In this document: positions 7,744 through 16,400 of the stretch, in pieces
Layout: each line of letters begins with the position of its first letter
Numbering within the stretch: position 1 is the first letter of the stretch
Source: an uncultured Bacilli bacterium
GTDB taxonomy: Bacteria; Bacillota_I; Bacilli_A; RF39; UBA660
Assembly: GCA_934153655.1 (NCBI GenBank)
Contig: CAKPFH010000005.1
Coordinates: forward strand, 1-44,481
DNA length: 44,481 nucleotides
Reading direction: 5' to 3'
The notes under the pieces: model-generated
The model's input: only the letters and a program-made list of their open reading frames with translations
Told to the model about the DNA's origin: nothing
Databases searched by the model: none
Made by a program: the position numbers and the translations under genes

Positions 7744-8721
7744 TTAATCTAGCATATATAAATTATCAAGCATTATACCAGTTCCTTCAGCAACACTAGT
7801 TAAAGGACTTTCAGCTAGAAAAATCGGTATTTTAAGTTCAGCTTCAAGCAATTCTTTAAAACCATTTAATAAAGATCCACCCCCAGTTAAAATAGCTCCA
7901 TTTTCAATAATATCAGCTGATAATTCTGGAGGAGTTTCTTCTAGAACACTTTTACAAGCTACTACTATTTTTTGAGCATCGTCTTCTAAAGCCTCTTCTA
8001 TCTCACTACTAGATATTTCGATTATACTTGGTAATCCTGTTTCTAAGTCTCTTCCTCTTACTTCCATTTTTGAATCATCACTTTCATAAACAGAACCTAT
8101 TTCATGCTTAATAGTACTAGCAGTTTTATCACCTATTAATAAACGATATTTATTTTTAATATATTCTTTTATATCATTATCAAAAACATTACCTGCTATT
8201 TTTAAAGATCTACTAACAACAATTCCGCCAAGAGATAAAACAGCAATATCAGTAGTACCTCCTCCTATATCAATAATCATATTACCATTTGGTTTACTAA
8301 TATCAAGACCTACTCCAATTGCTGCTGCCTTTGGTTCTTCCTCTAAATAAACTTTTTTAGCTCCTAATTTTTCAGCTGCTTCTTTAATAGCATTTTTTTC
8401 AACTGGAGTTGTATCAGCTGGACAACATATAACTATTCTAGGCTTCTTAAATATTCCTCTGGCTTTTATTTTATTAACAAAATAATCAAGCATCATCTCA
8501 GTTATTTGAAAATCAGCAATTACTCCATCTTTCATAGGTCTTATAGCTTTCACTTTAAAAGGAGTTTTACCAAGCATTAAATTAGCATCACTTCCAAAAG
8601 CAAGTGGTCTTTTTGTTTCCATATCAATTGCTACAACACTTGGTTCATTTAAAACTATTCCTTCACCTTTTATATAAATTAAAATATTAGCAGTTCCTAA
8701 ATCAATTCCTAAGTCTTTCAT
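7744..8721 (-). CDS. mbl: MreB-family cell-shape protein, closest to Mbl
   Basis: Bacterial actin homologue that polymerises under the membrane and guides elongation of the side wall. It is 325 aa, full length for the family. ATP-binding motifs: DLGTAN (phosphate 1), DIGGGTTDIAV (phosphate 2) and TGGGSLLNG (adenosine). Stretches such as IVLNEPSVVA, DGVIADFQITEMMLDYFVNKI and GTGIMLDN resemble Mbl more than MreB. In B. subtilis mbl lies near spoIIQ and spoIIID; here the SpoIIQ-like gene is immediately upstream and no spoIIID is seen between them. AGAGGTGAA precedes the ATG. Confidence 0.95.
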   Translation of the reverse strand: MKDLGIDLGTANILIYIKGEGIVLNEPSVVAIDMETKRPLAFGSDANLMLGKTPFKVKAIRPMKDGVIADFQITEMMLDYFVNKIKARGIFKKPRIVICCPADTTPVEKNAIKEAAEKLGAKKVYLEEEPKAAAIGVGLDISKPNGNMIIDIGGGTTDIAVLSLGGIVVSRSLKIAGNVFDNDIKEYIKNKYRLLIGDKTASTIKHEIGSVYESDDSKMEVRGRDLETGLPSIIEISSSEIEEALEDDAQKIVVACKSVLEETPPELSADIIENGAILTGGGSLLNGFKELLEAELKIPIFLAESPLTSVAEGTGIMLDNLYMLD

Positions 8722-8776
8722 TCTTCACCTCTAAAAATAGTATTACCAATATTAAAAAAAATATTAAAAAAGATGA

Positions 8777-9400
8777 TTAAATATCACCTAATTTTTTACC
8801 TATTACTTTAAGTGGATCAATATTAACACCATTTTTATATACTTCAAAATGTAAATGATTACCTAAAGATTCATTAATCTTATTACTTCCTGATTTACCT
8901 ATTTTCATTTCTTTAGTAATATTTTCGCCTTTAGAAACATTTATTTCAGATAAACCTGCATAACTAGATACTAATTCATTAGTATGTTTAATTTCAACTA
9001 TTTTACCAAGTAATTCATCTTCTTTTATATCAATTACTACACCTTCTAATATACTAATAACATCAAAGCTATTTTCACTTGTATAATCAATACCACTACT
9101 TTGCATATAAGTATCATTATAATAAATAATTGATTCTTTTTGTCTATCCATATCATCTTCTAGATTATAGAAATATCTAGCTATTTTAACATTATCACCT
9201 GTATATGGATTTGCAATAGTATCATCAACACTTATAACAGGAATAGTATTATCTAAAATAGTTTTTGATACATATGTAATATCTTTTAAAGAATTATTAT
9301 CACTTTGTTTTAACACTTTACTAGTAAAATATAAACCTACAATAACTGTAAATATTAAAGAAATATATAAAACAGGAAATACAAATGATTTTAATTTCAT
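8777..9400 (-). CDS. spoIIQ: SpoIIQ-like M23-fold membrane protein, degenerate zinc site
   Basis: A 207-aa protein with one N-terminal membrane helix (about 7-28) and an extracellular LytM/peptidase M23 fold (about 95-200). The second zinc motif HLH is intact (GNHLHFE, 182-184), but the first HxxxD motif reads SSGID with Ser at the His position (about 101) and Asp at 105. B. subtilis SpoIIQ also lacks this His and works as the forespore half of the SpoIIQ-SpoIIIAH channel rather than as an enzyme. The neighbours mbl and DUF1146 match the spoIIQ neighbourhood. The start at 9400 is chosen because GAGGTGA precedes it; the longest frame is 16 codons longer. A general M23 scaffold protein is the alternative. 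Confidence 0.75.
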   Translation of the reverse strand: MKLKSFVFPVLYISLIFTVIVGLYFTSKVLKQSDNNSLKDITYVSKTILDNTIPVISVDDTIANPYTGDNVKIARYFYNLEDDMDRQKESIIYYNDTYMQSSGIDYTSENSFDVISILEGVVIDIKEDELLGKIVEIKHTNELVSSYAGLSEINVSKGENITKEMKIGKSGSNKINESLGNHLHFEVYKNGVNIDPLKVIGKKLGDI

Positions 9401-9452
9401 AAAATTCACCTCATTTAAAGTATTTCCTGAACTTACTTTTTTATACAAATTT

Positions 9453-9644
9453 TTAAAATATTTTTAAATAAACAAAATCATAAATAAAATTAGTAACTAA
9501 GTATATAATAGATAATAGAATTAAAAAATACATAACTCTAGCTTTAATAACTTGTCCTTTTTTAAAAAATTCATTTATATTAATTCCATCCATTGCCCAA
9601 AAAGTAATAATACTTACTAAAACATATAAAATAAACTTAGTCAT
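9453..9644 (-). CDS. DUF1146 small membrane protein (YwzB-like)
   Basis: A 63-aa protein with two membrane helices (about 5-20 and 38-60). The loop GININEFFKKGQVIKARVMYFL matches the DUF1146/YwzB family of Firmicutes, whose function is unknown. The ATG at 9644 overlaps the end of rpiB (ATGACTAA), with GAGGAAAAT inside the rpiB end as ribosome site, so translation is coupled. In Bacillus the homologue lies near murAA, spoIID and spoIIQ; here spoIIQ follows after about 50 nt. Confidence 0.8.
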   Translation of the reverse strand: MTKFILYVLVSIITFWAMDGININEFFKKGQVIKARVMYFLILLSIIYLVTNFIYDFVYLKIF

Positions 9645-10101
9645 ATAAATTTTCCTCAATTTTTTTAACTTTTTCTATTCTTCTTTTATGTCTATCTAAA
9701 TTAGAAAAATCTGTTTTAATAAATGTTTCAACTATTTCTTTAGCTTTTTCTAAAGGTGTATCAGCTGATATAGCAACGCAGTTAGTATCGTTATCAAGTC
9801 TTGTATATCTTGCTTCTAAACTACTACTTACTTTAGCACAATAAACACCTTTTATTTTATTCATAGCAATACTAATACCAATTCCTGATCCACATATACT
9901 AACTCCAAAGTCAACTGTTTTATTAGTAATTGCATGACCTAAAATAAAAGCATAATCTGGATAATCACAAGAATTTGATGAATCAGTTCCACAATCAGTT
10001 ATATCAATTATATAATCTTTGGTTTTAAAATAATCAATTAATTCTTGTTTTAATTCATAGCCTCTATGATCAGATGCAAATCCTAATTTAATTTTTTCCA
10101 T
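9637..10101 (-). CDS. rpiB: Ribose-5-phosphate isomerase B
   Basis: Interconverts ribose 5-phosphate and ribulose 5-phosphate in the non-oxidative pentose phosphate pathway. It is a 154-aa RpiB/LacAB fold protein with GFASDHRGYELK at the N-terminus, active-site Cys about 70 in the anion-hole loop ICGSGIGISIAMNK, and YTRLDNDTNC. Three nearby start codons are possible (GTG 10110, ATG 10107, ATG 10101). GGTGAT lies just before the last, which gives the family's usual N-terminus. It is first in the unit rpiB-DUF1146-spoIIQ-like-mbl, directly behind the rpmE terminator. Confidence 0.95.
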   Translation of the reverse strand: MEKIKLGFASDHRGYELKQELIDYFKTKDYIIDITDCGTDSSNSCDYPDYAFILGHAITNKTVDFGVSICGSGIGISIAMNKIKGVYCAKVSSSLEARYTRLDNDTNCVAISADTPLEKAKEIVETFIKTDFSNLDRHKRRIEKVKKIEENLYD

Positions 10102-10133
10102 TTTCATCACCAGTTTAAATATATCATAAATTA

Positions 10134-10162
10134 TTAAAAAAAAAAAGCCTAATTGCTTTTTT
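10134..10162 (-). terminator. Intrinsic terminator of rpmE
   Basis: 8-bp stem AAAAAAGC/GCTTTTTT (10141-10148 and 10155-10162) with the rpmE stop codon in the 6-nt loop, running into a tract of eleven T on the minus strand. Confidence 0.85.
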
Positions 10163-10358
10163 CAAAACCATATTTTTTATTAAATTTGTCAACACGTCCT
10201 GCTTTAGAAGCTCTACTTTGTTTTCCTGTATAGAATGGATGACATTTTGAACAAACTTCAACATTAATTTCTTTTTTAGTTGACATTGCTTTAAATTTTT
10301 CTCCACAAGCACAAGTAACTTCTACTTCATAACTTTCTGGATGGATATTCTTTTTCAT
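10149..10358 (-). CDS. rpmE: Ribosomal protein bL31, zinc-binding form
   Basis: Large-subunit ribosomal protein of 69 aa at the central protuberance. All four zinc ligands are present: Cys16 and Cys18 (TCACGEKF), Cys36 and Cys39 (CSKCH). It is thus the C+ type, which in Bacillus is replaced by a C- paralogue under zinc limitation. PFYTGKQ and GRVDKFNKKYGF complete the signature. AAAGGAGAT precedes the ATG at 10358; the longest frame is six codons longer. It has its own promoter and terminator. Confidence 0.97.
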   Translation of the reverse strand: MKKNIHPESYEVEVTCACGEKFKAMSTKKEINVEVCSKCHPFYTGKQSRASKAGRVDKFNKKYGFEKSN

Positions 10359-10413
10359 CTTATCTCCTTTCGCCATGAATTAAACAATTCATAGTAATAA
10401 ATATTTCTTATAT

Positions 10414-10442
10414 AAGATATCAGAAAATATTAAAAAAATCAA
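10414..10442 (-). promoter_or_regulatory. Probable rpmE promoter
   Basis: On the minus strand TTGATT (10437-10442), 17 bp, TATCTT (10414-10419), about 55 nt before the rpmE start. Confidence 0.5.
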
Positions 10443-10462
10443 GTATTTTCAGATATTTTTAC

Positions 10463-11179
10463 CTAATAATCTAATTTTTCAATTATTTTACTAGCTATTT
10501 TTAAGTATCCTTTAGAATTTAAATGATAATCTTTATAATTAGGTAAATATTCTTTACTGCTTTTAATAACTTCATATATATCTATATAGGTAACTTTATA
10601 TTTTTTAGCTATAGTATTATATTTATCATTTATATAAGAAAATAATCTATTTATTTCTAAATTATTAGTTTGATAAGGATTATAATAACCAATGATAATT
10701 ATATTTGAAGAAGACATTTTTTTTATATAATTAACCAATTTATCCATATTAGAAATTAATTTATCTACTTTTAAATAAACTTCATTTTTATTATTTAATG
10801 TTCCATTGTATTCTATAATACTTATTAATTCATCCATTCCAATTGCTATTGTTATTAAATCTGCTTCTCTTAAATCTTTTTTTATATTATATGTTTTATC
10901 TTTAAAAACTATTTTTTTATTATTATTTATATCATTTAATAATTCTTCTATTTTGTAATTATTTTTAGAATAGTAAAAATAAGTTTTATTTAATAAATTG
11001 TTGTTATCTAAATAATTCTTTAAATAATCATGATAACTATAAGTATTATTACCATAGGAATTTATTCCAAGATCCAAACTATCTCCTATTGACATATAAT
11101 CAATTAAGTTATTGGCGTTTACCTTATAAATTATGAAAGTTAAAAATATAACTGAAAATAAAACTATTAGTTTTTTCAT
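10463..11179 (-). CDS. Secreted or membrane-anchored SGNH/GDSL-type hydrolase
   Basis: A 238-aa protein with an N-terminal signal/anchor helix (1-20) and an SGNH hydrolase fold outside the cell. Block I is YMSIGDSLDLG with the nucleophile Ser about 34; block V DYHLNSKGY carries the catalytic Asp/His pair (DxxH). The usual block III Asn is not obvious (IAIGMDEL instead of GxND). It resembles the lipase/esterase-like YpmR type in size and layout; the substrate is unknown. It is the last gene of the unit fba-murA-SGNH (33 nt behind murA, GGAGGAAT site), so a role in the cell envelope is plausible but inferred. Confidence 0.75.
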   Translation of the reverse strand: MKKLIVLFSVIFLTFIIYKVNANNLIDYMSIGDSLDLGINSYGNNTYSYHDYLKNYLDNNNLLNKTYFYYSKNNYKIEELLNDINNNKKIVFKDKTYNIKKDLREADLITIAIGMDELISIIEYNGTLNNKNEVYLKVDKLISNMDKLVNYIKKMSSSNIIIIGYYNPYQTNNLEINRLFSYINDKYNTIAKKYKVTYIDIYEVIKSSKEYLPNYKDYHLNSKGYLKIASKIIEKLDY

Positions 11180-11212
11180 GATTCCTCCAAAATAAAAGAT
11201 TAAAGCAATATA

Positions 11213-12463
11213 TTATATTTCTTCAATCTCTATTTTAGCACCTATATTTGTCAGTTTTTCTACTATTTCCTCGTATCCTCTTAATAAATGATTAATTTCG
11301 GTAATTATTGTTTCTCCATCGGCTACTAAACCAGCTATTAAAAGGGATGCTCCTGCTCTTAAATCAGTTGCTACTACTTCTTTACCTGTTAATTTGGTAG
11401 GGCCAAGAATAGTTGCTGTTTTATTTTCAGTATGAATATTAGCTCCCATTTTATTTAAGTAAGGAATATTCATGAATCTATTTTCATATATGGTTTCTGT
11501 CATAGTACTTTTTCCTTTTGCTTGAGTTAGAAGACTTACAAATGGTTGTTGTAAATCAGTTGGGAATCCTGGATAACCTGAAGTTTTCAAGGAAATTGCA
11601 TTTAATTTAGAACTATTAATTATTAAATAATCATCATGAATTTCAAGATCAGAACCCATACTTTCTAAAGCATCTGTTAAACTTTTAATATGTTCCGGAA
11701 CAATGTTATCTATTTTTAAATAATTTCCAAGTAAAGCTCCAATTATAGTATAAGTTCCTGTTTCTATACGATCAGGAATTATATCATGATTACAACCAGT
11801 TAGTTCTTTAACACCACATATAGTTATTTCTTTGGTTCCATCTCCTGTTATCTTAGCTCCCATTTTCTTTAACATAGAAGCTAAATCACTTATTTCAGGT
11901 TCTTTAGCTGCATTTTTAATAATTGTTGTCCCTTCAGCTAATACAGCAACTAAAATAGCATTAATGGTAGCACCTACACTGGGCATATCAAGTTTTATTT
12001 CAGAACCAATTAATTTATCAGCTTCAATTGTATAAATATCGTTTTCTTCATTAACAGTTGCTCCTAAAGATTTAAAAGCTTTTAAAGTTTGATCAATTGG
12101 TCTACTACCTATTTTACATCCTCCTGGAAAATGCATTTTTACCCGTTTATATCTAGCAAGTAAAACTGCCATGAAATAATAAGAAGCTCGAAGTTTACTA
12201 GATAATTCTTCCGGTATTTCTAAATTTTTAAGATTAGATGCGTCAATTACCATACTACCACTAGCACGATTAACTTTAGCACCTAAATAATTTAAAGTTT
12301 TTTCTAAGTAATCAATATCTAATATATTAGGAATATTACATAAAGTTGTTTTATCACTTGCAAGTAAAGCAGCTGGTATTAAGGCAACAGCACTATTTTT
12401 AGCACCGCTTATTCTTACCGTTCCTGTTAATTTTTGATTACCTTGTATTTTTAATCTTTGCAT
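11213..12463 (-). CDS. murA: UDP-N-acetylglucosamine 1-carboxyvinyltransferase
   Basis: First committed step of peptidoglycan synthesis: transfers enolpyruvate from PEP to UDP-GlcNAc in the cytosol. It is 416 aa, full length. The N-terminus has GAKNSAVALIPAALLA, the catalytic Cys about 116 in PGGCKIGSRPIDQ, and the LRAGASLLIAG stretch is near the C-terminus. The active-site Cys marks it as fosfomycin-sensitive by family knowledge. Low-GC Gram-positives often have two copies. The fba neighbour matches the murAB (murZ) locus of B. subtilis, while spoIIQ/mbl further on match the murAA locus. It sits 26 nt behind fba. Confidence 0.97.
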   Translation of the reverse strand: MQRLKIQGNQKLTGTVRISGAKNSAVALIPAALLASDKTTLCNIPNILDIDYLEKTLNYLGAKVNRASGSMVIDASNLKNLEIPEELSSKLRASYYFMAVLLARYKRVKMHFPGGCKIGSRPIDQTLKAFKSLGATVNEENDIYTIEADKLIGSEIKLDMPSVGATINAILVAVLAEGTTIIKNAAKEPEISDLASMLKKMGAKITGDGTKEITICGVKELTGCNHDIIPDRIETGTYTIIGALLGNYLKIDNIVPEHIKSLTDALESMGSDLEIHDDYLIINSSKLNAISLKTSGYPGFPTDLQQPFVSLLTQAKGKSTMTETIYENRFMNIPYLNKMGANIHTENKTATILGPTKLTGKEVVATDLRAGASLLIAGLVADGETIITEINHLLRGYEEIVEKLTNIGAKIEIEEI

Positions 12464-12489
12464 TTCATCACCACTATATTTTATTTTTT

Positions 12490-13326
12490 TTAATTATTTA
12501 TGTTAATTTTAGAAGCAACCACAGATTTAATAGCTTCCTTACCACTACCAATAATTTTTCTTGGATCAATTACATCAGGATTTTCTTGTAAATATTTTTT
12601 AACTTCTAAACTCCAAGATTCTTGAATATCAGAATTAATATTAATTTTAGTTATACCTGATTCTACACATTTTTTTAAGGTTTCATTAGACAAGCCTGAT
12701 CCTCCATGAAGAACTAAAGGAACAAGTAATTCATCAGCTAAACTTTTAATTAATTTATAATCAATATTTAATTCTCCCTTATATATTCCATGAACTGTTC
12801 CAACACTAGCAGCAACTGAATCTATTCCTGTTTCTGTAACAAAATTTACACAATCTTCTAAAGTAGTATTAGTTCCCTTCTTTAAGCCATTAGTATCGAT
12901 ACTTCCCATAGAACCAATTTCAGCTTCAACTGCTACATCTTGATTTTTAGCAAGTGATACTACTTCTTTTACAAGTTCAACATTTTCATCAAAAGGAAGA
13001 GAAGAACCATCAATCATAACAGAATTAAAACCAGCTTCAATTGCCATTTTACAACTTTCTAAACTACTTCCATGATCTAAATGTAAACATACATCAGTTT
13101 TAATATTTAAATCGCTTATTAAACTATAACATAAAGCTGCAACAACATTATAACCACCCATATATTTTATAGCACCTTCTGATACACCTAAAATAACTGG
13201 TACTTTTAATTTATCACATTCTTCTAAAATATATCTAGTCCATTCTAAATTATTTATATTAAATTGAAAAACAGCTTTTTTATTTTTTTTAGCTTCTTTC
13301 AACATTTTTTTACTATTTACTAACAT
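12490..13326 (-). CDS. fba: Class II fructose-bisphosphate aldolase
   Basis: Zinc-dependent aldolase that cleaves fructose 1,6-bisphosphate to DHAP and glyceraldehyde 3-phosphate. It is 278 aa. Zinc and substrate motifs: HLDHGSSLESC, EAEIGSMG, AASVGTVHGIYKG, VLHGGSGL and the phosphate-binding ITKININSDIQ. Divergence is moderate, so activity on a related ketose bisphosphate (tagatose type) cannot be excluded. GGTGAT precedes the ATG at 13326; the longest frame is four codons longer. It heads the unit fba-murA-SGNH. Confidence 0.92.
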   Translation of the reverse strand: MLVNSKKMLKEAKKNKKAVFQFNINNLEWTRYILEECDKLKVPVILGVSEGAIKYMGGYNVVAALCYSLISDLNIKTDVCLHLDHGSSLESCKMAIEAGFNSVMIDGSSLPFDENVELVKEVVSLAKNQDVAVEAEIGSMGSIDTNGLKKGTNTTLEDCVNFVTETGIDSVAASVGTVHGIYKGELNIDYKLIKSLADELLVPLVLHGGSGLSNETLKKCVESGITKININSDIQESWSLEVKKYLQENPDVIDPRKIIGSGKEAIKSVVASKININN

Positions 13327-13342
13327 TAAATCACCCATCTAA

Positions 13343-13371
13343 AGAATACTACAAATAATTTGAAAAGTCAA
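13343..13371 (-). promoter_or_regulatory. Probable promoter of fba-murA
   Basis: On the minus strand TTGACT (13366-13371), 17 bp, TATTCT (13343-13348). The leader would be only about 10 nt, just enough for the GGTGAT ribosome site. Confidence 0.45.
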
Positions 13372-13414
13372 AAATTAATAGAAATTAATAACAAAACACA
13401 GTTTTTAAATATTT

Positions 13415-13461
13415 AAAATAACTCATATTATATCGTTAAATAGTATAATTGAGTTATATTT
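13415..13461 (-). terminator. Hairpin terminator behind the orphan operon
   Basis: 8-bp outer stem ATAACTCA/TGAGTTAT (13418-13425 and 13450-13457), extended by inner A-T pairs and followed on the minus strand by TTTT. It lies just after the stop at 13467. Confidence 0.55.
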
Positions 13462-13466
13462 TATAA

Positions 13467-15749
13467 TTATTTAGTTTTAACTTTATTCTTTTGCAATTTT
13501 AATAAAGAAGATATATATTCTTTGGTATAGTAATTGCCTTCATATTCAATAGTTGTTGTTAATTCTTCATTTATTTTAATCATTTCTCTTAAAGCAAGTT
13601 TTTTGTTTTTATCTGATAAATCACTAAATCTTACTTCATAATAATTATCATCTACCATGCAAAGAACTACTTCATCATTATCAAGACATCTAATTATTTC
13701 TCTATTTGCATCTTGTATATAAGCATCTAGTTCTTCTTTAGACATTAAATTATTTTTAGTTATATTATTAGCTATATCAAAAAAGTATTTTACATAAGCT
13801 TGACCTATTGAAGTATCAAGAGTTGAATTATTAAGTTCATACATTTTATCAGATAATAAAGATGCTACAGCATCATTATCATAAGTTATTCCATTGTATT
13901 CAAAGGTTTTATCTAATAATAATAAATAAATATTTTGAGCTACTTGTAAAACTAATTCTTGACTATAAGGTGATAACTCACTAAAGCTTATGTCGTAATA
14001 ATCACCATCTACTGGGCAAACAACTGATTCATCTTCAAGAACACATCTTACTACTTCTTTATTAGCATCTATTATATTAGCATCTAATCGTTCTTGAGCT
14101 ACTTTATCATAATAATTTTGTGTTAATTCATTAGAAATATTTGAAAAATATTGTACATATGCTTTTTCAAATGGATTAGTTACATATTCTTCATAATGAG
14201 ACAATTTTCTATCAGTTGGTCTTTCATTTTCTTCGTTATGCAAATTATTAGCAATATCTGTAGCATAGTCTTTATTTTCATTAATAAATACTTCCATATC
14301 AGAAGGTGTCTCAACTGGTAAAATATTATCTTGATTATCCATTACTTCCATAGAATTAACTTCATCTGGATTTGGTAAAGGTTGTTCATAATCTGGTTCT
14401 ATTGTAGTATAAAAATCACTATTTGTAACATCTTCTTGATAACTATCTTCAAAATAATTATCTGGTATATTATCTATAGTATCATCTAGTTTTGGTGTTT
14501 TATTATTTTGTCCTAATTTATAAGCTCCATATGTACTTGCCGTTATAACAGTAGTTGCTCCTATAACAGAGATAAGTTTTTTATGATTGGTCCATAAATT
14601 TTTAATGCCTATTTTAGATTTTAAAGAAGCATCACTTACTTTTTCAGTTAAACTTTTTTTATAGGTTTTATCTTGAATAATTCCTGAATTAATGATATTA
14701 CTATAAGAAATTGGTGCATAAGTATCCTTAATTTCGCTTATTATATCATCTAAAGCTTCGCTATATTCTGGTTGACTTTCAAAGTCACTTAAAAAGAAAG
14801 TTTCTTCATCATTGGTTTTTGTAACTGTAAAATAATCTTTAGCTATTTCTAATTTTTTAATTATATCCTTGCTACCTGGTACTAAAACACGAAAGTTTTT
14901 TAAAGTTTGTAATTGAACACCAAAATTATCACTTTTTTCTAATTTAAACAGGTTACATAAATAATCATAAGCTTCTTTAGTTTCTTTTTCAATAAAATCA
15001 GAATTACTAGTAATCACTACTTTATTATCTATCATATTTAATGATATCATATACCAAACGCCAGTACTTGACTCATAAAGTTTAAGAACTCGATCATAAC
15101 CATATTTAGTAAACTTTCTATAGTCTTCATTTAAATTTTCTTTTCTTGTACTTTCACTTTTAGTATTTTCTATTTCTACTTCTTTTTCTTTTTCAACTTC
15201 TTTAGTTTTAACTAATTGTTTTTCTTCTTCTTTTTTTATATTTTTACTTTCTTTAATCTTTTCAATTAATTTAGAAATTACTCCAGTTTTAACTAAAACA
15301 AATGTTAAACCACCTGCTCCTATTACTCCAAGACCTATTTGAATTATTCCCTGTTTCCATAAACTTGTAACTCCTTCTACTACTAAAGATCCTACTGCAA
15401 ATAATACAACAATTGGTAAAGCTAGTGCTTCTAACCTAATAGCAATACCTACATGTTCATTTTGTTCAGCTATTATATTATCTTGAATTTCATTAAGAAC
15501 ATTATCTGGTATTGAAGAAATATTTTTCATATAACTAGTAGCATTTACTATATCATTTTTTGAAATTTTTACATTATCATTTATGTTTTCTGTTTTTATT
15601 CTTTGATTTACACATTCCAATATTAACTCTATATTAGCCTTTAACGAAGAAGAAATTTTCTCATAATCAAGCAAATATATTAAAAGTCTTTTTAAACCAA
15701 CTAGTTGATCTTGAGATAATTCATCTAAGTTAATTTCTCTTTCTTCCAT
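13467..15749 (-). CDS. Large membrane protein with two C-terminal repeat domains, unknown function
   Basis: Not recognised. The protein is 760 aa. Visible regions: a helical N-terminus (1-100); two adjacent membrane helices (about 105-127 and 131-155); a highly charged Lys/Glu coiled-coil stretch (about 160-205); a soluble region (about 210-385); a third membrane helix (about 392-412); an acidic linker with many Asp/Asn/Pro (about 415-525); and two homologous domains of about 105 residues (about 530-636 and 651-753). Each repeat has AYVxYF, then DANxE, RC, a second Cys nine residues after the first, YY, FSxLS and EYxG. The ATG at 15749 is preferred over a TTG two codons upstream because of the GGGGG site. 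It is the last gene of a five-gene operon. Confidence 0.8.
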   Translation of the reverse strand: MEEREINLDELSQDQLVGLKRLLIYLLDYEKISSSLKANIELILECVNQRIKTENINDNVKISKNDIVNATSYMKNISSIPDNVLNEIQDNIIAEQNEHVGIAIRLEALALPIVVLFAVGSLVVEGVTSLWKQGIIQIGLGVIGAGGLTFVLVKTGVISKLIEKIKESKNIKKEEEKQLVKTKEVEKEKEVEIENTKSESTRKENLNEDYRKFTKYGYDRVLKLYESSTGVWYMISLNMIDNKVVITSNSDFIEKETKEAYDYLCNLFKLEKSDNFGVQLQTLKNFRVLVPGSKDIIKKLEIAKDYFTVTKTNDEETFFLSDFESQPEYSEALDDIISEIKDTYAPISYSNIINSGIIQDKTYKKSLTEKVSDASLKSKIGIKNLWTNHKKLISVIGATTVITASTYGAYKLGQNNKTPKLDDTIDNIPDNYFEDSYQEDVTNSDFYTTIEPDYEQPLPNPDEVNSMEVMDNQDNILPVETPSDMEVFINENKDYATDIANNLHNEENERPTDRKLSHYEEYVTNPFEKAYVQYFSNISNELTQNYYDKVAQERLDANIIDANKEVVRCVLEDESVVCPVDGDYYDISFSELSPYSQELVLQVAQNIYLLLLDKTFEYNGITYDNDAVASLLSDKMYELNNSTLDTSIGQAYVKYFFDIANNITKNNLMSKEELDAYIQDANREIIRCLDNDEVVLCMVDDNYYEVRFSDLSDKNKKLALREMIKINEELTTTIEYEGNYYTKEYISSLLKLQKNKVKTK

Positions 15750-15770
15750 TTTCAAAAACCCCCACTTCTA

Positions 15771-16391
15771 TTATCTTTTAAGCATTTTTACTATTTTTTT
15801 ATTTAATACATTTCTTGCAAATGTTTCCTCAAATGATACTATGCTACTTTTATATCTAGTATATGCTTTTTCATAATTTCCTTCCTCAATTGCTTTAACA
15901 CAATAATCAACTACATTATCATATATATAATTATAAATTATATTTTTTTTATCTTTCTCTTCTATTCCTTCTACTATAATTGGTGCAACTTTATAATAAG
16001 TTTCTATATCTTCTTTTGATACATAATTATCTCTAAACCATCTAAGTACTCTAAGTTCATAGCAATTATCATCAAAATTATCTAAATAGTGCATCATACA
16101 TGCTGTTGTTAAATAACAACCTTTGCCACTTTTGTTTTCTTTAGTTTTTTTATCTCTATCTGATATTACAGCATTCCAATTTCCAGATAAGTCCGTTTTT
16201 ACATGAACTGAATTATGCTTTGCATTGTTATATGTAGTTGATTCATAAAAACTATATTTTATAATTTTTCCATCTTTTGATAATTTAACTTGCAACTCAC
16301 TACCATCTTTCCCAATATATTTATCTCTTTCTTTATCATATTCCATATCTTTTATTTTATCTAACATATCAAAATAATTTTCAATACCCAT
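15771..16391 (-). CDS. Protein with a CFI-box-like C-terminal domain
   Basis: A 206-aa soluble protein. Residues about 90-140 read GCYLTTACMM, then CYELRVLRWFRDNYV, then YYKVAPIIV. This C-x-x-T-x-A ... LRxFRD ... YYxxAP pattern is that of the CFI-box C-terminal domain found in many small bacterial proteins of unknown function. The N-terminal 80 residues hold a predicted beta-rich segment (KYIGKDGSELQVKLSKDGKIIKYSFYES). Cys at 92, 98 and 110 could bind metal, which is inferred. The ribosome site GGAGGG overlaps the stop of the preceding gene, and the large membrane-protein gene follows after 21 nt, so the two are probably made together. Confidence 0.75.
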   Translation of the reverse strand: MGIENYFDMLDKIKDMEYDKERDKYIGKDGSELQVKLSKDGKIIKYSFYESTTYNNAKHNSVHVKTDLSGNWNAVISDRDKKTKENKSGKGCYLTTACMMHYLDNFDDNCYELRVLRWFRDNYVSKEDIETYYKVAPIIVEGIEEKDKKNIIYNYIYDNVVDYCVKAIEEGNYEKAYTRYKSSIVSFEETFARNVLNKKIVKMLKR

Positions 16392-16400
16392 ATTACCCTC

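Noticed and set aside
10124..10312. Minus-strand 62-codon frame over rpmE
   Set aside because: Out-of-frame shadow of rpmE; the zinc Cys pattern shows that the rpmE frame is real.
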